Positions 17,701 through 24,728 of a DNA stretch of 64,000 bases are shown here, piece after piece. The position numbers were made by a program, and so were the translations under genes. Source of the stretch: Variovorax sp. PBL-H6 (GTDB taxonomy: Bacteria; Pseudomonadota; Gammaproteobacteria; Burkholderiales; Burkholderiaceae_C); the NCBI RefSeq assembly GCF_901827155.1, contig NZ_LR594659.1:5242501-5306500 (forward strand). The letters are read 5' to 3'. Within the stretch, counting starts at the first letter, position 1. Every line of letters starts with the position of its first letter. Under the pieces are notes generated by a model, which was not told where the DNA came from, did no database searches, and saw only the letters and a list, made by a program, of their open reading frames with translations.

Positions 17701-18813
17701 ATAGAACTGGCCGGTGCGGCCGGTGAGGGTGTCGTTGTTGTTGACCACCGTGGCGCCGCTCATCGTCGCGGTGTTCACGATCTGGACCACGCCGCCGTTG
17801 TTGTTGACGGTCGCGCTCCCGGCCGTGGCAGTCTCCTGGAAGTAGACGCGGCCGCCGGTGTTGTTGATGGTGGCCGCTTCCGCATTGGCCCCGCCTGCAC
17901 CGAAGAGCGCGAGGGCGCCCGGGCCGCCAAGGTTGATGGTGGAGGTTCCCCCCTTGGCTCCGAACTGGAACTGCAGCCCGCTGTTGGTGCCGGAGACGTC
18001 CGTGTTCGCGGCGGTGACGTTGAAGGTGAGCGCTCCGGCGCTCGCGCCTGCGCCTTCGAAGCGCAGCTCGGCGTTCTCCAGGATGGAGACCGGGCCGCTG
18101 CCGAAGGAACCGGTCGTATTCGTCCAGACGTTCAGGCGCCCGGCCATCCCGTTGCCCTGCAGGACCGTGCCGCTGGCGTAGTTGTTCGTGGGGTTGTCGA
18201 TGGTCAGGCGCCGGTCCGAGTTGCCCAGCACGTTGGTGCCGGTATTGCGCAGCGTGAGCACCCCGGCGCCCGTGATCTGCCCTGTCAGCTCACCATCGAT
18301 GATGCCGGCCACGTCGATCGTGCCACCCCCCGCGCCGAGCGCGATGGTGCGAGCGCTGGCAAAACCGTCCGCACCCAGGCGCAGCGTGCCGCCATCCAGC
18401 ACGAGGCCGCTTCCGCCGCCCCCCAGGTTGGCATCCGTACTCGCTTGCAAGGCACCCCCGTTGATCCGGGTGGTTCCGAGATAGCTGTTGCCGGCGCCCA
18501 GCACGATGGTGCCGGCACCGGTCTTGATGATGCCGTTGGGGCCACTGATGACACCGCTCTGCGTCGCCGTGCCCGTGCCCGTGCTGTTGAGGGTCACATT
18601 GGAGGGCGTGGTGACGATCGGGTTTACCAGGTCGGCGCCATCGGCGTAGTCGACCTGCTGCGCGGCACCCGATGTCGCCAGGACGCTCAGGCCGGCCGCC
18701 ACGAGCGCAGTGGCTACGCCGCCCGAACGCTTGCCGCGGACGACAGCGAGCTCCGAGACCGCGACCCATGCCCCGAGCGCGTGGTTCCACACGCTGCGAT
18801 ATGTCTTGTTCAT
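14737..18813 (-). CDS. Autotransporter (type Va) with ESPR signal and Pro/Ala linker
   Basis: This 1358-aa protein begins MNKTYRSVWNHALGAWV, the extended signal peptide region of large autotransporters. The passenger (to about residue 935) is a beta-helix made of autotransporter-associated repeats such as GAGTLTLTGNNTYTNGT. It is followed by a Pro/Ala tract of about 85 residues, then an outer-membrane beta-barrel (about the last 330 residues) ending VGVRVRW with the C-terminal aromatic. The start at 18813 was chosen for the ESPR; a longer frame upstream has no signal logic. No protease or lipase catalytic motif is evident in the passenger, so adhesin/biofilm function is the default guess. Confidence 0.9.
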   Translation of the reverse strand: MNKTYRSVWNHALGAWVAVSELAVVRGKRSGGVATALVAAGLSVLATSGAAQQVDYADGADLVNPIVTTPSNVTLNSTGTGTATQSGVISGPNGIIKTGAGTIVLGAGNSYLGTTRINGGALQASTDANLGGGGSGLVLDGGTLRLGADGFASARTIALGAGGGTIDVAGIIDGELTGQITGAGVLTLRNTGTNVLGNSDRRLTIDNPTNNYASGTVLQGNGMAGRLNVWTNTTGSFGSGPVSILENAELRFEGAGASAGALTFNVTAANTDVSGTNSGLQFQFGAKGGTSTINLGGPGALALFGAGGANAEAATINNTGGRVYFQETATAGSATVNNNGGVVQIVNTATMSGATVVNNNDTLTGRTGQFYISGMTPGTSGAVGSLSGSGNVVLGDATLEVGALGKNDTISGVISGTGPGLADKNGAPYINSVLLGSGTVVKVGAGTLTLTGNNTYTNGTTISGGALQLGNGTASGSVVGAITNNASLIVNRSDNYTLGNAITGTGTLTQAGAGTTTVTGANSYSGGTILNAGGLSIGSATVLGTGPITLNAGTFTTSNPLSMSNAVGLGGNVSLATNGTLALAGPVTLAADATLTQTSTAGIVNFNGGIGGNHGLTLDATAPWGGFNFTTPNNYTGTTIVQGNAQLALTAAGNVPGDLVVNPGGAVVAQGSGHFATTANLTVNSNGSTVPAQVSGLELVNAVQTVAQLNGNGTVGLNGSELTVGAGTFTGAISNGMVAPVNPGSLVKAGAGTLALSGANTYTGSTTVAGGTLRAGAANTLSAVSAHSVAAGATLDLAGFSQSMASLSNSGTVSLAGASAGTTLTVNGPYVGNNGTLRLGTVLGVSGPTDRLVLDGPTAVASGSTTLQITNLGGLGGQTVGSGIEVITALNGATTTAQTTKSAFALGGAGHVDAGAFEYRLYAADTVGAGENWYLRSQVIPPPPPPPPPPPPPPPPPPPPPPPAPPAPPAPAPAPAPAPAPAPAPAPAPAPAPAPAPAPAPAPAPAPAPAPAPAPAPAPAPAPAPVAVTAYRAEASMLAALPSQLRGADMGMIGNLRSRMGDDDASGRAMASLTPVAGALSTERRAWARAIYSDLDIRQSGVVSPSTQGHVSGVQAGTDLYVSQLGDWHAGVYVGTLDGNADLSGFASGLYRAVGSTDLRARYLGAYASYANATGFYVDTVLQYGSQRYTIRPLGSFAASGKGNSLTASVEVGQAFALGGNWTLEPQAQLSYRRAKLDDLRIPGALVQQDDASGWTAGVGVRVKGDFATSAGRLQPYGRIGVIHANDAGDTARFINGGFSTPIASSSRYTSIELATGATMTLSKTVSLYGELGKVFSTGGDTRVKSSIQGAVGVRVRW
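15739..15993. repeat. Low-complexity Pro/Ala-coding tract inside the autotransporter
   Basis: This 255-bp tract (85 codons) encodes an almost uninterrupted poly-Pro run followed by Ala-Pro dipeptides. At DNA level it is built of short GC-rich units (GGTGCC/GGTGCG/GGCGGA). It lies between passenger and beta-barrel. Such tracts are prone to slipped-strand length change in multiples of 3 or 6 bp, which would vary linker length without frameshift. Confidence 0.9.
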
Positions 18814-19037
18814 CTCTGTGCTGTCCCTCTCTCCGGTGGAAGAATTGGCATTGCGGCGCGGGGAAGAGGAACGCTGCAACGTCTACGAAAGTTTTCATTC
18901 TTACACAATGAGAACTTAGGAACTCATCTTGTTACATGAATCGTTGCTTATTTCACGCAATCGCCTGCGCGGTGCGAGAAAGCGACAGGTCACCGCCGTG
19001 ACCGTTCCTCGTGTTGGCGCGCGGCAGAATTTCCTGC

Positions 19038-19712
19038 ATGGGACAGCTCTATCTCGTTCGTCATGGCCAGGCCAGTTTCGGCGCCGACAACTACGACCAG
19101 CTCAGCGAACTGGGTTGCCGGCAATCGCGGCGGCTGGGCGAATACTGGCGCGAGCGCGGAATGCAGTTCGACGCCGTCATCACCGGCACGCTGAATCGCC
19201 ATCGACAGACCTGGGAAGGCATTGCCGAGGGGCTGGGCCTTTCGCGCGATGACGTACTGCCCTGGCCGGGCCTCAACGAATACGACGCCGAAGCCGTGAT
19301 CGCGACCATCCACCCCGAGAAGCTGCAGCGGCCAGACACGCCCGAGCTGTACCGTCATCACTTCCGGCTGCTGCGCCAAGGCCTGGGCGCATGGATGCAG
19401 GGCCGCGCCACGCCCGTGGGCATGCCGAGCTACATCGACTTCCTGGCCGGCGTGACCACCGCGCTCGACCATGTGCGCGACAAGCACCACGGCGCACGCG
19501 TGCTGGTGGTCTCCAGCGGCGGCCCGATCAGCACCGCGGTGGGCCACGTGCTGGGCACCAGCCCCGAGACCACGATCGAACTCAACCTGCGCATCCGCAA
19601 TACGGCGGTCACCGAGTTCGCCTTCACGCCCAAGCGGCACATGCTGGTGACGTACAACACCCTGCCGCACCTCGACGGCCCGGCCTACGAAGGCTGGGTG
19701 ACCTACGCCTGA
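19038..19712 (+). CDS. Histidine phosphatase family protein
   Basis: This 224-aa member of the phosphoglycerate-mutase-like superfamily has the catalytic motif LVRHGQAS near residue 6. The partner His lies in VLVVSSGGPI, where the usual SHGG is SSGG, so this second His appears replaced by Ser. ATG 19038 (MGQLYLVRHG) was chosen because the RHG motif normally sits within ten residues of the start. Its 3' end overlaps the convergent cutA gene by 10 bp. The substrate is unknown and activity may be altered. Confidence 0.8.
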   Translation: MGQLYLVRHGQASFGADNYDQLSELGCRQSRRLGEYWRERGMQFDAVITGTLNRHRQTWEGIAEGLGLSRDDVLPWPGLNEYDAEAVIATIHPEKLQRPDTPELYRHHFRLLRQGLGAWMQGRATPVGMPSYIDFLAGVTTALDHVRDKHHGARVLVVSSGGPISTAVGHVLGTSPETTIELNLRIRNTAVTEFAFTPKRHMLVTYNTLPHLDGPAYEGWVTYA

Positions 19713-20035
19713 TCGGGGCCCGTACTGCCGGCGGCCAGCCAGCGCAGATAGTCGGGCGAGCCGGCCGAAACCGGCACCTGCACGATCTCCGGCGTCTCAT
19801 AGCTGTGGCGCTCGCGGATGAAGGCCTCGAGCGACGGATAGCGGGTGGCCAGCGTCTTGATCAGCAGCACCCACTCGGGCTCGCGGTGCAGCGTGTCCTC
19901 CCAGATGTAGAAGCTGCGCACGCGCTGCACCTGTACGCAGGCGGCAAGCCGCGCTTCGACGAGGGCGGCGGCCAGCGCCTCGGCCTCGTCCTCGGTGCTG
20001 GCGGTGGTCATCACGATGCAGGCGGGGGTGTCCAT
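19703..20035 (-). CDS. cutA: Divalent-cation tolerance protein CutA
   Basis: The protein has 110 aa, the family's usual size. It shows the CutA1 features ACVQVQRVRSFYIWE, then EWVLLIKT and HSYETPEIVQVPV. CutA forms very stable trimers and was linked to copper tolerance; its exact role is uncertain. ATG 20035 begins MDTPACIVMTTAST, matching the family start. The gene follows the GIY-YIG-like gene by 16 bp in the same direction. Confidence 0.92.
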   Translation of the reverse strand: MDTPACIVMTTASTEDEAEALAAALVEARLAACVQVQRVRSFYIWEDTLHREPEWVLLIKTLATRYPSLEAFIRERHSYETPEIVQVPVSAGSPDYLRWLAAGSTGPDQA

Positions 20036-20051
20036 GAGCGTCTCCGAAGGT

Positions 20052-20384
20052 TCAGGCCTGCCATACGCCATAACCGGCCTCTCGCAGTGCGATGCCGAGT
20101 TCGACTTCCATCTCGCGCGCTGCCTCGTAGGGCATCGGGTTGTAGACCGCGTAGAGCGCCGGCAGCAGCCTGAGGCCATAGTCACGCACGAAGGTGTTGG
20201 CCTGGATGCCGGCCTTGTGCTTGTCGAAGCGTACGTCGGGATCCAGCCCCGTCATGCCCACATAGACGAAGGGCTGGCCGAGCCGGTACTCGGGGTTGGC
20301 GCGCCGGAAGCGGGCAATGTTCCAGACCCGGTCGTCGAGCTCGACGACGTAGACATGGTGATGCGCCCTGGATCGACGGCCCAC
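20052..20384 (-). CDS. GIY-YIG-like small protein
   Basis: This 110-aa protein begins at a GTG. Residues 11-45 contain VYVVEL, then FVYVGMTGLDP and RFDKHKAG, resembling the GIY-YIG core (YVGxT...RxxxHK). Family members are nicking endonucleases and excision enzymes, but this minimal version lacks a recognisable second domain. Whether the catalytic Arg and Glu are all present cannot be settled by eye. Probably co-transcribed with cutA. Confidence 0.55.
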   Translation of the reverse strand: MGRRSRAHHHVYVVELDDRVWNIARFRRANPEYRLGQPFVYVGMTGLDPDVRFDKHKAGIQANTFVRDYGLRLLPALYAVYNPMPYEAAREMEVELGIALREAGYGVWQA

Positions 20385-20389
20385 TGCCG

Positions 20390-20411
20390 CCCCGCTGCGG
20401 GGTTTTCTTTT
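20390..20411 (+). terminator. Rho-independent terminator (plus orientation)
   Basis: CCCCG-CTG-CGGGG (20390-20402) is followed by TTTTCTTTT. It has the form of an intrinsic terminator on the plus strand, yet the adjacent genes are on the minus strand. It could stop antisense or read-through transcription from 19038-19712. Confidence 0.55.
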
Positions 20412-20421
20412 CCTGCTTTCC

Positions 20422-20667
20422 TTACTTGCGCTTCAGAAGGCCCCAGATGAAGAGCAGCACGATCGCGCCAACCACCGAGGCGATGAATCCAGCCCCTTCC
20501 CCCGCCTGGTACCAGCCCATGGCCTGGCCCAGATAGGTCGCGATCAGCGAGCCGGCGATGCCGATCAACGTGGTCACGATGAAGCCCGCCGAGTCGTTGC
20601 CAGGTTTGATGGCGCGCGCCACCAGGCCCGCGACGAAGCCGATCAGAATGGTCCAGACGATGCTCAT
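20422..20667 (-). CDS. GlsB/YeaQ/YmgE family membrane protein
   Basis: This 81-aa protein has three hydrophobic segments and glycine-rich helices (TILIGFVAGLVARAIKPG, then TTLIGIAGSLIATYLGQ). It matches the GlsB/YeaQ/YmgE transglycosylase-associated family of stress-related small membrane proteins. ATG 20667 (MSIVWTILIG) was chosen over an upstream ATG because it starts at the first helix. Confidence 0.85.
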   Translation of the reverse strand: MSIVWTILIGFVAGLVARAIKPGNDSAGFIVTTLIGIAGSLIATYLGQAMGWYQAGEGAGFIASVVGAIVLLFIWGLLKRK

Positions 20668-20789
20668 ACGCTTCCTTGTTGTGGAGAGGGGCGGAGCCGC
20701 CGGCGGCGGGCCCGATTCATGATAGCGGAGCACCGTGCCGCTCTCGTGTCCTACACGCCTCCGGCAGGCTGCGCGCTATACCGGCGGAC

Positions 20790-21419
20790 ATGCTCGAGAA
20801 GCTTCCTGATGCCATCGGACAGGCCTTGCATGGCGTGCGTGCCGGGCTGGACGAGATCGCCTTCAACACCATTGGCCTGCGCCAGGGCATGGCCGCGATC
20901 CAGCTGGCCAGCCTGGCCTTCGCCGACCATGCGCCGCTGCCGCCGCGTTACACGGCCGATGGCGAAGGGCTGTCGCCGCCGTTGCAATGGACCGGGGTGC
21001 CGGCCGGCTCGGCATCGCTGGTGCTGATGGTGGAGGACGCGGACTCCCCTACGCCGCATCCGCTGGTCCATGCGATCGCGGTCGGCCTGCCCGCGAAAGA
21101 CGGCAGCCTGCCCGAGGCTGCCTTCCCCAGTGCCGACAACGCCGGCAGCGGCCTGCATCTCGGACGCAACTCGTATCTCCAGGCCGCCTGGCTGCCGCCG
21201 GACCCACCGCCCGGACACGGGGTCCACCGCTACGCCTTCCAGCTCTTCGCGCTGGCCAGTACCCCCGACTTCTCGGCCACGCCCGGCCGGGAGGAGGTGC
21301 TCGAACAGCTGCGCACGCACGCGATCGCCAGCGGCTTGCTGATCGGCACCTGCGAGCGGCCTGACGGGACGATCAAGATCGACGACACCGCGCCCGCCGG
21401 ACCTGCGATTGCCCCCTGA
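20790..21419 (+). CDS. YbhB/YbcL family PEBP-like protein
   Basis: This 209-aa member of the phosphatidylethanolamine-binding/Raf-kinase-inhibitor-like family has RYTADGEGLSPPLQW, VEDADSPTPHPLVHA and GVHRYAFQLFAL. The ligand pocket Asp-x-Asp and His are present. The bacterial role is unclear. About 55 residues precede the conserved domain. ATG 20790 is the first start consistent with a helical N-terminus. Confidence 0.85.
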   Translation: MLEKLPDAIGQALHGVRAGLDEIAFNTIGLRQGMAAIQLASLAFADHAPLPPRYTADGEGLSPPLQWTGVPAGSASLVLMVEDADSPTPHPLVHAIAVGLPAKDGSLPEAAFPSADNAGSGLHLGRNSYLQAAWLPPDPPPGHGVHRYAFQLFALASTPDFSATPGREEVLEQLRTHAIASGLLIGTCERPDGTIKIDDTAPAGPAIAP

Positions 21420-21445
21420 GCCGTTTCATCACGGGTCCGCGCTCC

Positions 21446-22264
21446 TCAGGGCAGCGGCCCGGTGTGCACGGTGGTCAGCGGCAGGCGGGAGACTTCGGCC
21501 AGCAGCGCGGCAAGCTGGCGCGCTGCGACCTCCACCACGGCCCGGCCCTTCTGCGCACTGGCGGCAGCCGCGTTGCCCGCCGCGCCCTCGGGGTTGTAGT
21601 CCTCCATGGCCCAGCCGAGCCGGGCGCTCTTGCCGTCGCCGAGCAACGGGTAGTCGACGGCCCGCTGGCGCGAGCTCGAGCCGAAATCGCGCGCGGCCTG
21701 CATGTCCACCTGCGCCGGCGCCAGTGCCAGCATCATCGAGGTCTCGATCTCGCCCGCGTGCACGCCGAAACGATGCTCCTGCGCGCTGAACTGCGCGCCC
21801 GCCTCGCCCAGCGGCAGGTTGAACCAGCTCACGCTGTAGACGATCAGTCCGTGCGCCGCGCGCAGCTCTCGCGCCGCGATCTCCATCGCGCCGGTGTGCC
21901 CGCCATGCGCATTGAAGAAGACCAGCTTGCGCACGCCCGAACGCGCCACGCCGGCGCCGATCTCGCGCCAGAGCCTGATCAGGGTCTCGGCCGACAGGGT
22001 CAGCGTGCCCGGGAAACTGGCGTGCTCGGGGCTCAGGCCGATCGCCTGGGTGGGCAGGAAAAGCACCGGCAGCCCGGACGGCAGCAGCGGCACCGCCTCG
22101 GCGACGATGCCGTCGACCAGCATCGAATCCACGCCCAGCGGCAGGTGGGGGCCGTGCTGCTCGGTCGCGCCCAGCGGCAGCACGGCGACCGTCGCGTCCG
22201 GGTCGAGCGCGGCGAAGTCGCGGGTCGTGAGCTGGGACCAGAAGCGGCTGCGAGGAAAGGTCAT
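21446..22264 (-). CDS. Creatininase-family amidohydrolase
   Basis: This 272-aa protein shows creatininase-type metal ligands in order: GATEQHGPHLPLGVD (about 33-47), NAHGGHTG (about 120) and HAGEIETS (about 170). Family members hydrolyse creatinine or formamides (ArfB-like), and MftE cleaves a mycofactocin peptide. No mycofactocin genes are nearby, so a small-molecule amidase is more likely. It is convergent with the PEBP gene. Confidence 0.85.
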   Translation of the reverse strand: MTFPRSRFWSQLTTRDFAALDPDATVAVLPLGATEQHGPHLPLGVDSMLVDGIVAEAVPLLPSGLPVLFLPTQAIGLSPEHASFPGTLTLSAETLIRLWREIGAGVARSGVRKLVFFNAHGGHTGAMEIAARELRAAHGLIVYSVSWFNLPLGEAGAQFSAQEHRFGVHAGEIETSMMLALAPAQVDMQAARDFGSSSRQRAVDYPLLGDGKSARLGWAMEDYNPEGAAGNAAAASAQKGRAVVEVAARQLAALLAEVSRLPLTTVHTGPLP

Positions 22265-22310
22265 CCGGCGATCTTAGGGCCGGTGCCCGGCGGCCGTCGG
22301 CCCCGGGCCT

Positions 22311-22338
22311 GCGGCCGGCGCATTGACGCGCCGGCCGC
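22311..22338. terminator. Strong GC hairpin downstream of the sorbosone-dehydrogenase-like gene
   Basis: GCGGCCGGCGC and GCGCCGGCCGC form a perfect 11-bp stem with a 6-nt loop. It starts 12 bp beyond the stop of the minus-strand gene at 22350. No U-tract follows, so it is a transcript-end or stabilising hairpin rather than a classical terminator. Confidence 0.45.
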
Positions 22339-22349
22339 TCCGGTCTGCC

Positions 22350-23699
22350 CTACCGGGCCCGAGCCACGCGCCAGACGGTGTTGCCCACGTCGTCGGCCAC
22401 CAGGAGCGCGCCGCTCTTGTCCAGGGCGACGCCAACGGGGCGTCCCTGGGCCTTCTCGTCCGCGTTCAGGAAGCCGGTGAGGAAATCCACCGGGGGCCCG
22501 CTCGGCCGCCCGCTTGTGAACGGCACGAACACCACCTTGTAACCCGAGTGCGGCTTGCGGTTCCAGGAACCGTGCTCGCCAATGAACACACCGCTGGCGA
22601 ATTCGGGCGGCATGCCGCGCGCGTCGGAGAAGGCCAGTCCCAGCGCCGCGACGTGCGCGCCGAGCGCGTAGTCGGGCACCACCGCCTTGGCCACCATGTC
22701 CGGGCGCTGCGGCTCGACGCGCGTGTCCACGTGGCTGCCGTAGTAACTCCAGGGCCACCCGTAAAAGGCGCCGTCCTTGACCGAGGTCAGATAGTCCGGC
22801 ACCAGGTCGCTGCCGATTTCGTCACGCTCGTTGGCCACGGCCCAAAGGGTCTGGGTGCCGGGCTCCCAGCCCATGCCGTTGGGGTTGCGCAGTCCGCCAG
22901 CGAACAGGCGCTTGGCGCCGCTCTTGACATCCACTTCCCAGATCGCCGCACGGCCCTCCTCTGCGGCCAGGCCGTTCTCGCCGGCGTTGCTGTTGGAACC
23001 CACCGTCACGTAAAGCTTGCTGCCGTCGCGGCTGGCAATCACGTTCTTGGTCCAGTGGTGGTTGATGCCGGCGGGCAGGTCGGTCACTTTTGTCGGCGCT
23101 GCCGCAATGGACGTCTGGCCCTCGGCGTAAGGCACCTTGACCAGCGCGTCGGCATTGGCAATGAAAAGCTCGCCGCCGACCAGCGCAACGCCAAAGGGAG
23201 AGCTGAGGTTCTGCATGAACACCTGCCGCACTTCGGCGGTGCCGTCACCGTCCGCATCGCGCAGCAGCGTGATCCGGTTGGCGCTCGGAACGCCGGCGCC
23301 GGCGCGCTTCTGGACCATGCCCATGATCGACGACTTGATCCAGCCGATCGGGCCGCCGCCATCCTTGGCGCCTTCGGGCTTGGGCGGCTTGTTGCTTTCC
23401 ACGGCCAGGACGTCGCCGTTGGGCAAGGTATAGACCCACCGCGGATGATCGAGGCCGCGCGCCAGCGCCGTCACGACGAAACCGCTGGGCGCCTTGGGGC
23501 CGGCGGTATCGCCCCAGCCGACCGCTGGCGCGATGTTCACCGTGGGCATCAGCGTCTTGTGAGGCGCGGGCAGTTGGGGGTTGGGGCCGATGCCGGCCTC
23601 TGGTGGCAGCTTGGCGGTCTCCCCGCAGGCCGAGAGCAACAAGGCTGCCCCAAGCATGGCGGCGGCCGCGGGAAAGTGGTTGGATTGCTTCATGGTCAT
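22350..23699 (-). CDS. Sorbosone dehydrogenase-like PQQ beta-propeller lipoprotein
   Basis: This 449-aa protein has a lipoprotein signal ([12 protein letters not shown]). Its six-bladed propeller resembles soluble PQQ-dependent glucose/sorbosone dehydrogenases: [59 protein letters not shown] and a C-terminal GALLVADD. These enzymes oxidise sugars or aldehydes in the periplasm. Cofactor dependence is inferred from family; no PQQ synthesis genes are in the window. The start at 23699 is preceded by GAAGAATC. Confidence 0.83.
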   Translation of the reverse strand: MTMKQSNHFPAAAAMLGAALLLSACGETAKLPPEAGIGPNPQLPAPHKTLMPTVNIAPAVGWGDTAGPKAPSGFVVTALARGLDHPRWVYTLPNGDVLAVESNKPPKPEGAKDGGGPIGWIKSSIMGMVQKRAGAGVPSANRITLLRDADGDGTAEVRQVFMQNLSSPFGVALVGGELFIANADALVKVPYAEGQTSIAAAPTKVTDLPAGINHHWTKNVIASRDGSKLYVTVGSNSNAGENGLAAEEGRAAIWEVDVKSGAKRLFAGGLRNPNGMGWEPGTQTLWAVANERDEIGSDLVPDYLTSVKDGAFYGWPWSYYGSHVDTRVEPQRPDMVAKAVVPDYALGAHVAALGLAFSDARGMPPEFASGVFIGEHGSWNRKPHSGYKVVFVPFTSGRPSGPPVDFLTGFLNADEKAQGRPVGVALDKSGALLVADDVGNTVWRVARAR

Positions 23700-23710
23700 A
23701 GATTCTTCAT

Positions 23711-23755
23711 GCGCGTTCGTGTGCGTTCATGCGCGTTCATGTGCGTTCATGTGCG
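23711..23755. repeat. Decameric tandem repeat upstream of the PQQ lipoprotein gene
   Basis: Four consecutive 10-bp units of the form GYGCGTTCRT, plus a partial fifth, lie 12 bp upstream of the start codon at 23699. GCGCGTTC and GTGCGTTC units alternate, so the higher-order period is 20 bp. One unit per helical turn places identical bases on one face of the DNA, or gives a repetitive 5' leader in the RNA. Confidence 0.85.
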
Positions 23756-23937
23756 GCAGGATCAGCCGGCGGCCATTCAGAAGACGAACAGTCCGCAGCC
23801 GAAATCACGCCGGACCCAGACGCGGGCCGGCGCCGCTGCAGCGAATATTCGTCGCGCCGGAACCTGGCCGGTTGTCAGCTGTAGGCGCTTTCGGGCGTGA
23901 GCACACCCCGGCGCGGCGCCCCCGCTACCATCGGGCG

Positions 23938-24681
23938 ATGACCGACGACCTGTGCCGAGCCGACGCCTACCTCCGCGAGTGCGAGGCCCGCATCCTGCGC
24001 GTCGACGAGGCCGGCATCGTGCTCGACCGCACGGTGTTCTACCCACTGGGCGGTGGACAGGCCGGCGACAGCGGCCAGCTGCTGCTGGCCGAAGGGCGGA
24101 CCCTGGCGATCGCAGACACCCGGAAGGCCAAGGACGCCGAGGGGCGGCCGACGAAAGAGATCGTCCACGTGCCGGCGCCCGGCCAGGCCGAGGTGCTGGC
24201 CGCGTTGAAGGCCGATGATGCGGTGACGGCCCGGATCGACTGGGATCGCCGCCACAAGCTGATGCGCTTCCACACCGCGACCCACCTGCTGTGCCACCTC
24301 GTGCCCCAGCCGGTCGACGGCTGCTCCATCACGCCCGAGTACGCGCGGCTGGATTTCCACATGACCGACCCGCTGGACAAGGAGGCGCTCAGTGCTGGCC
24401 TGTCGCGCCTCGTGGCCGCCGGGCACCCGCTGGCCATTGGCGCGATCACCGATGCCGAGCTCGATGCGAACCCCGCACTTGTCAAGAGCATGAGCGTGCA
24501 GCCGCCTCGCGGCACCGGCACTGTGCGCACGATCCGGATCGGCGAGGCCGAGGCGATCGACTTTCAGCCCTGCGGCGGAACCCATGTGGCGAATACCCGC
24601 GAGATTGGCCCAGTGATCGTGACCAGGATCGAGAAGAAGAGCGCCGCCACCCGCAGGGTGGTGCTGGGTTGGGCCGGTTGA
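23938..24681 (+). CDS. AlaX-type alanyl-tRNA editing protein
   Basis: This 247-aa free-standing editing domain homologous to AlaRS has the zinc ligands HTATH (near residue 112) and CGGTH (near 212). The N-terminal FYPLGGGQAGD is also conserved. It hydrolyses Ser-tRNA(Ala) or Gly-tRNA(Ala) made by mischarging. ATG 23938 directly precedes the conserved N-terminus. Followed after 47 bp by the DsbD-like gene. Confidence 0.9.
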   Translation: MTDDLCRADAYLRECEARILRVDEAGIVLDRTVFYPLGGGQAGDSGQLLLAEGRTLAIADTRKAKDAEGRPTKEIVHVPAPGQAEVLAALKADDAVTARIDWDRRHKLMRFHTATHLLCHLVPQPVDGCSITPEYARLDFHMTDPLDKEALSAGLSRLVAAGHPLAIGAITDAELDANPALVKSMSVQPPRGTGTVRTIRIGEAEAIDFQPCGGTHVANTREIGPVIVTRIEKKSAATRRVVLGWAG

Positions 24682-24728
24682 ACTTGACACCGGAACTTCG
24701 CCCCTCACGCACGCTCCGACTGACCGGC

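Noticed and set aside
16792..18939. A 715-codon open frame on the plus strand
   Set aside because: It is antisense to the autotransporter passenger; high GC and repetitive codons keep the opposite strand open. No domain or ribosome site is seen.
23711..23755. CRISPR array
   Set aside because: Units are 10 bp and contiguous with no spacers; no cas genes are present in the window.
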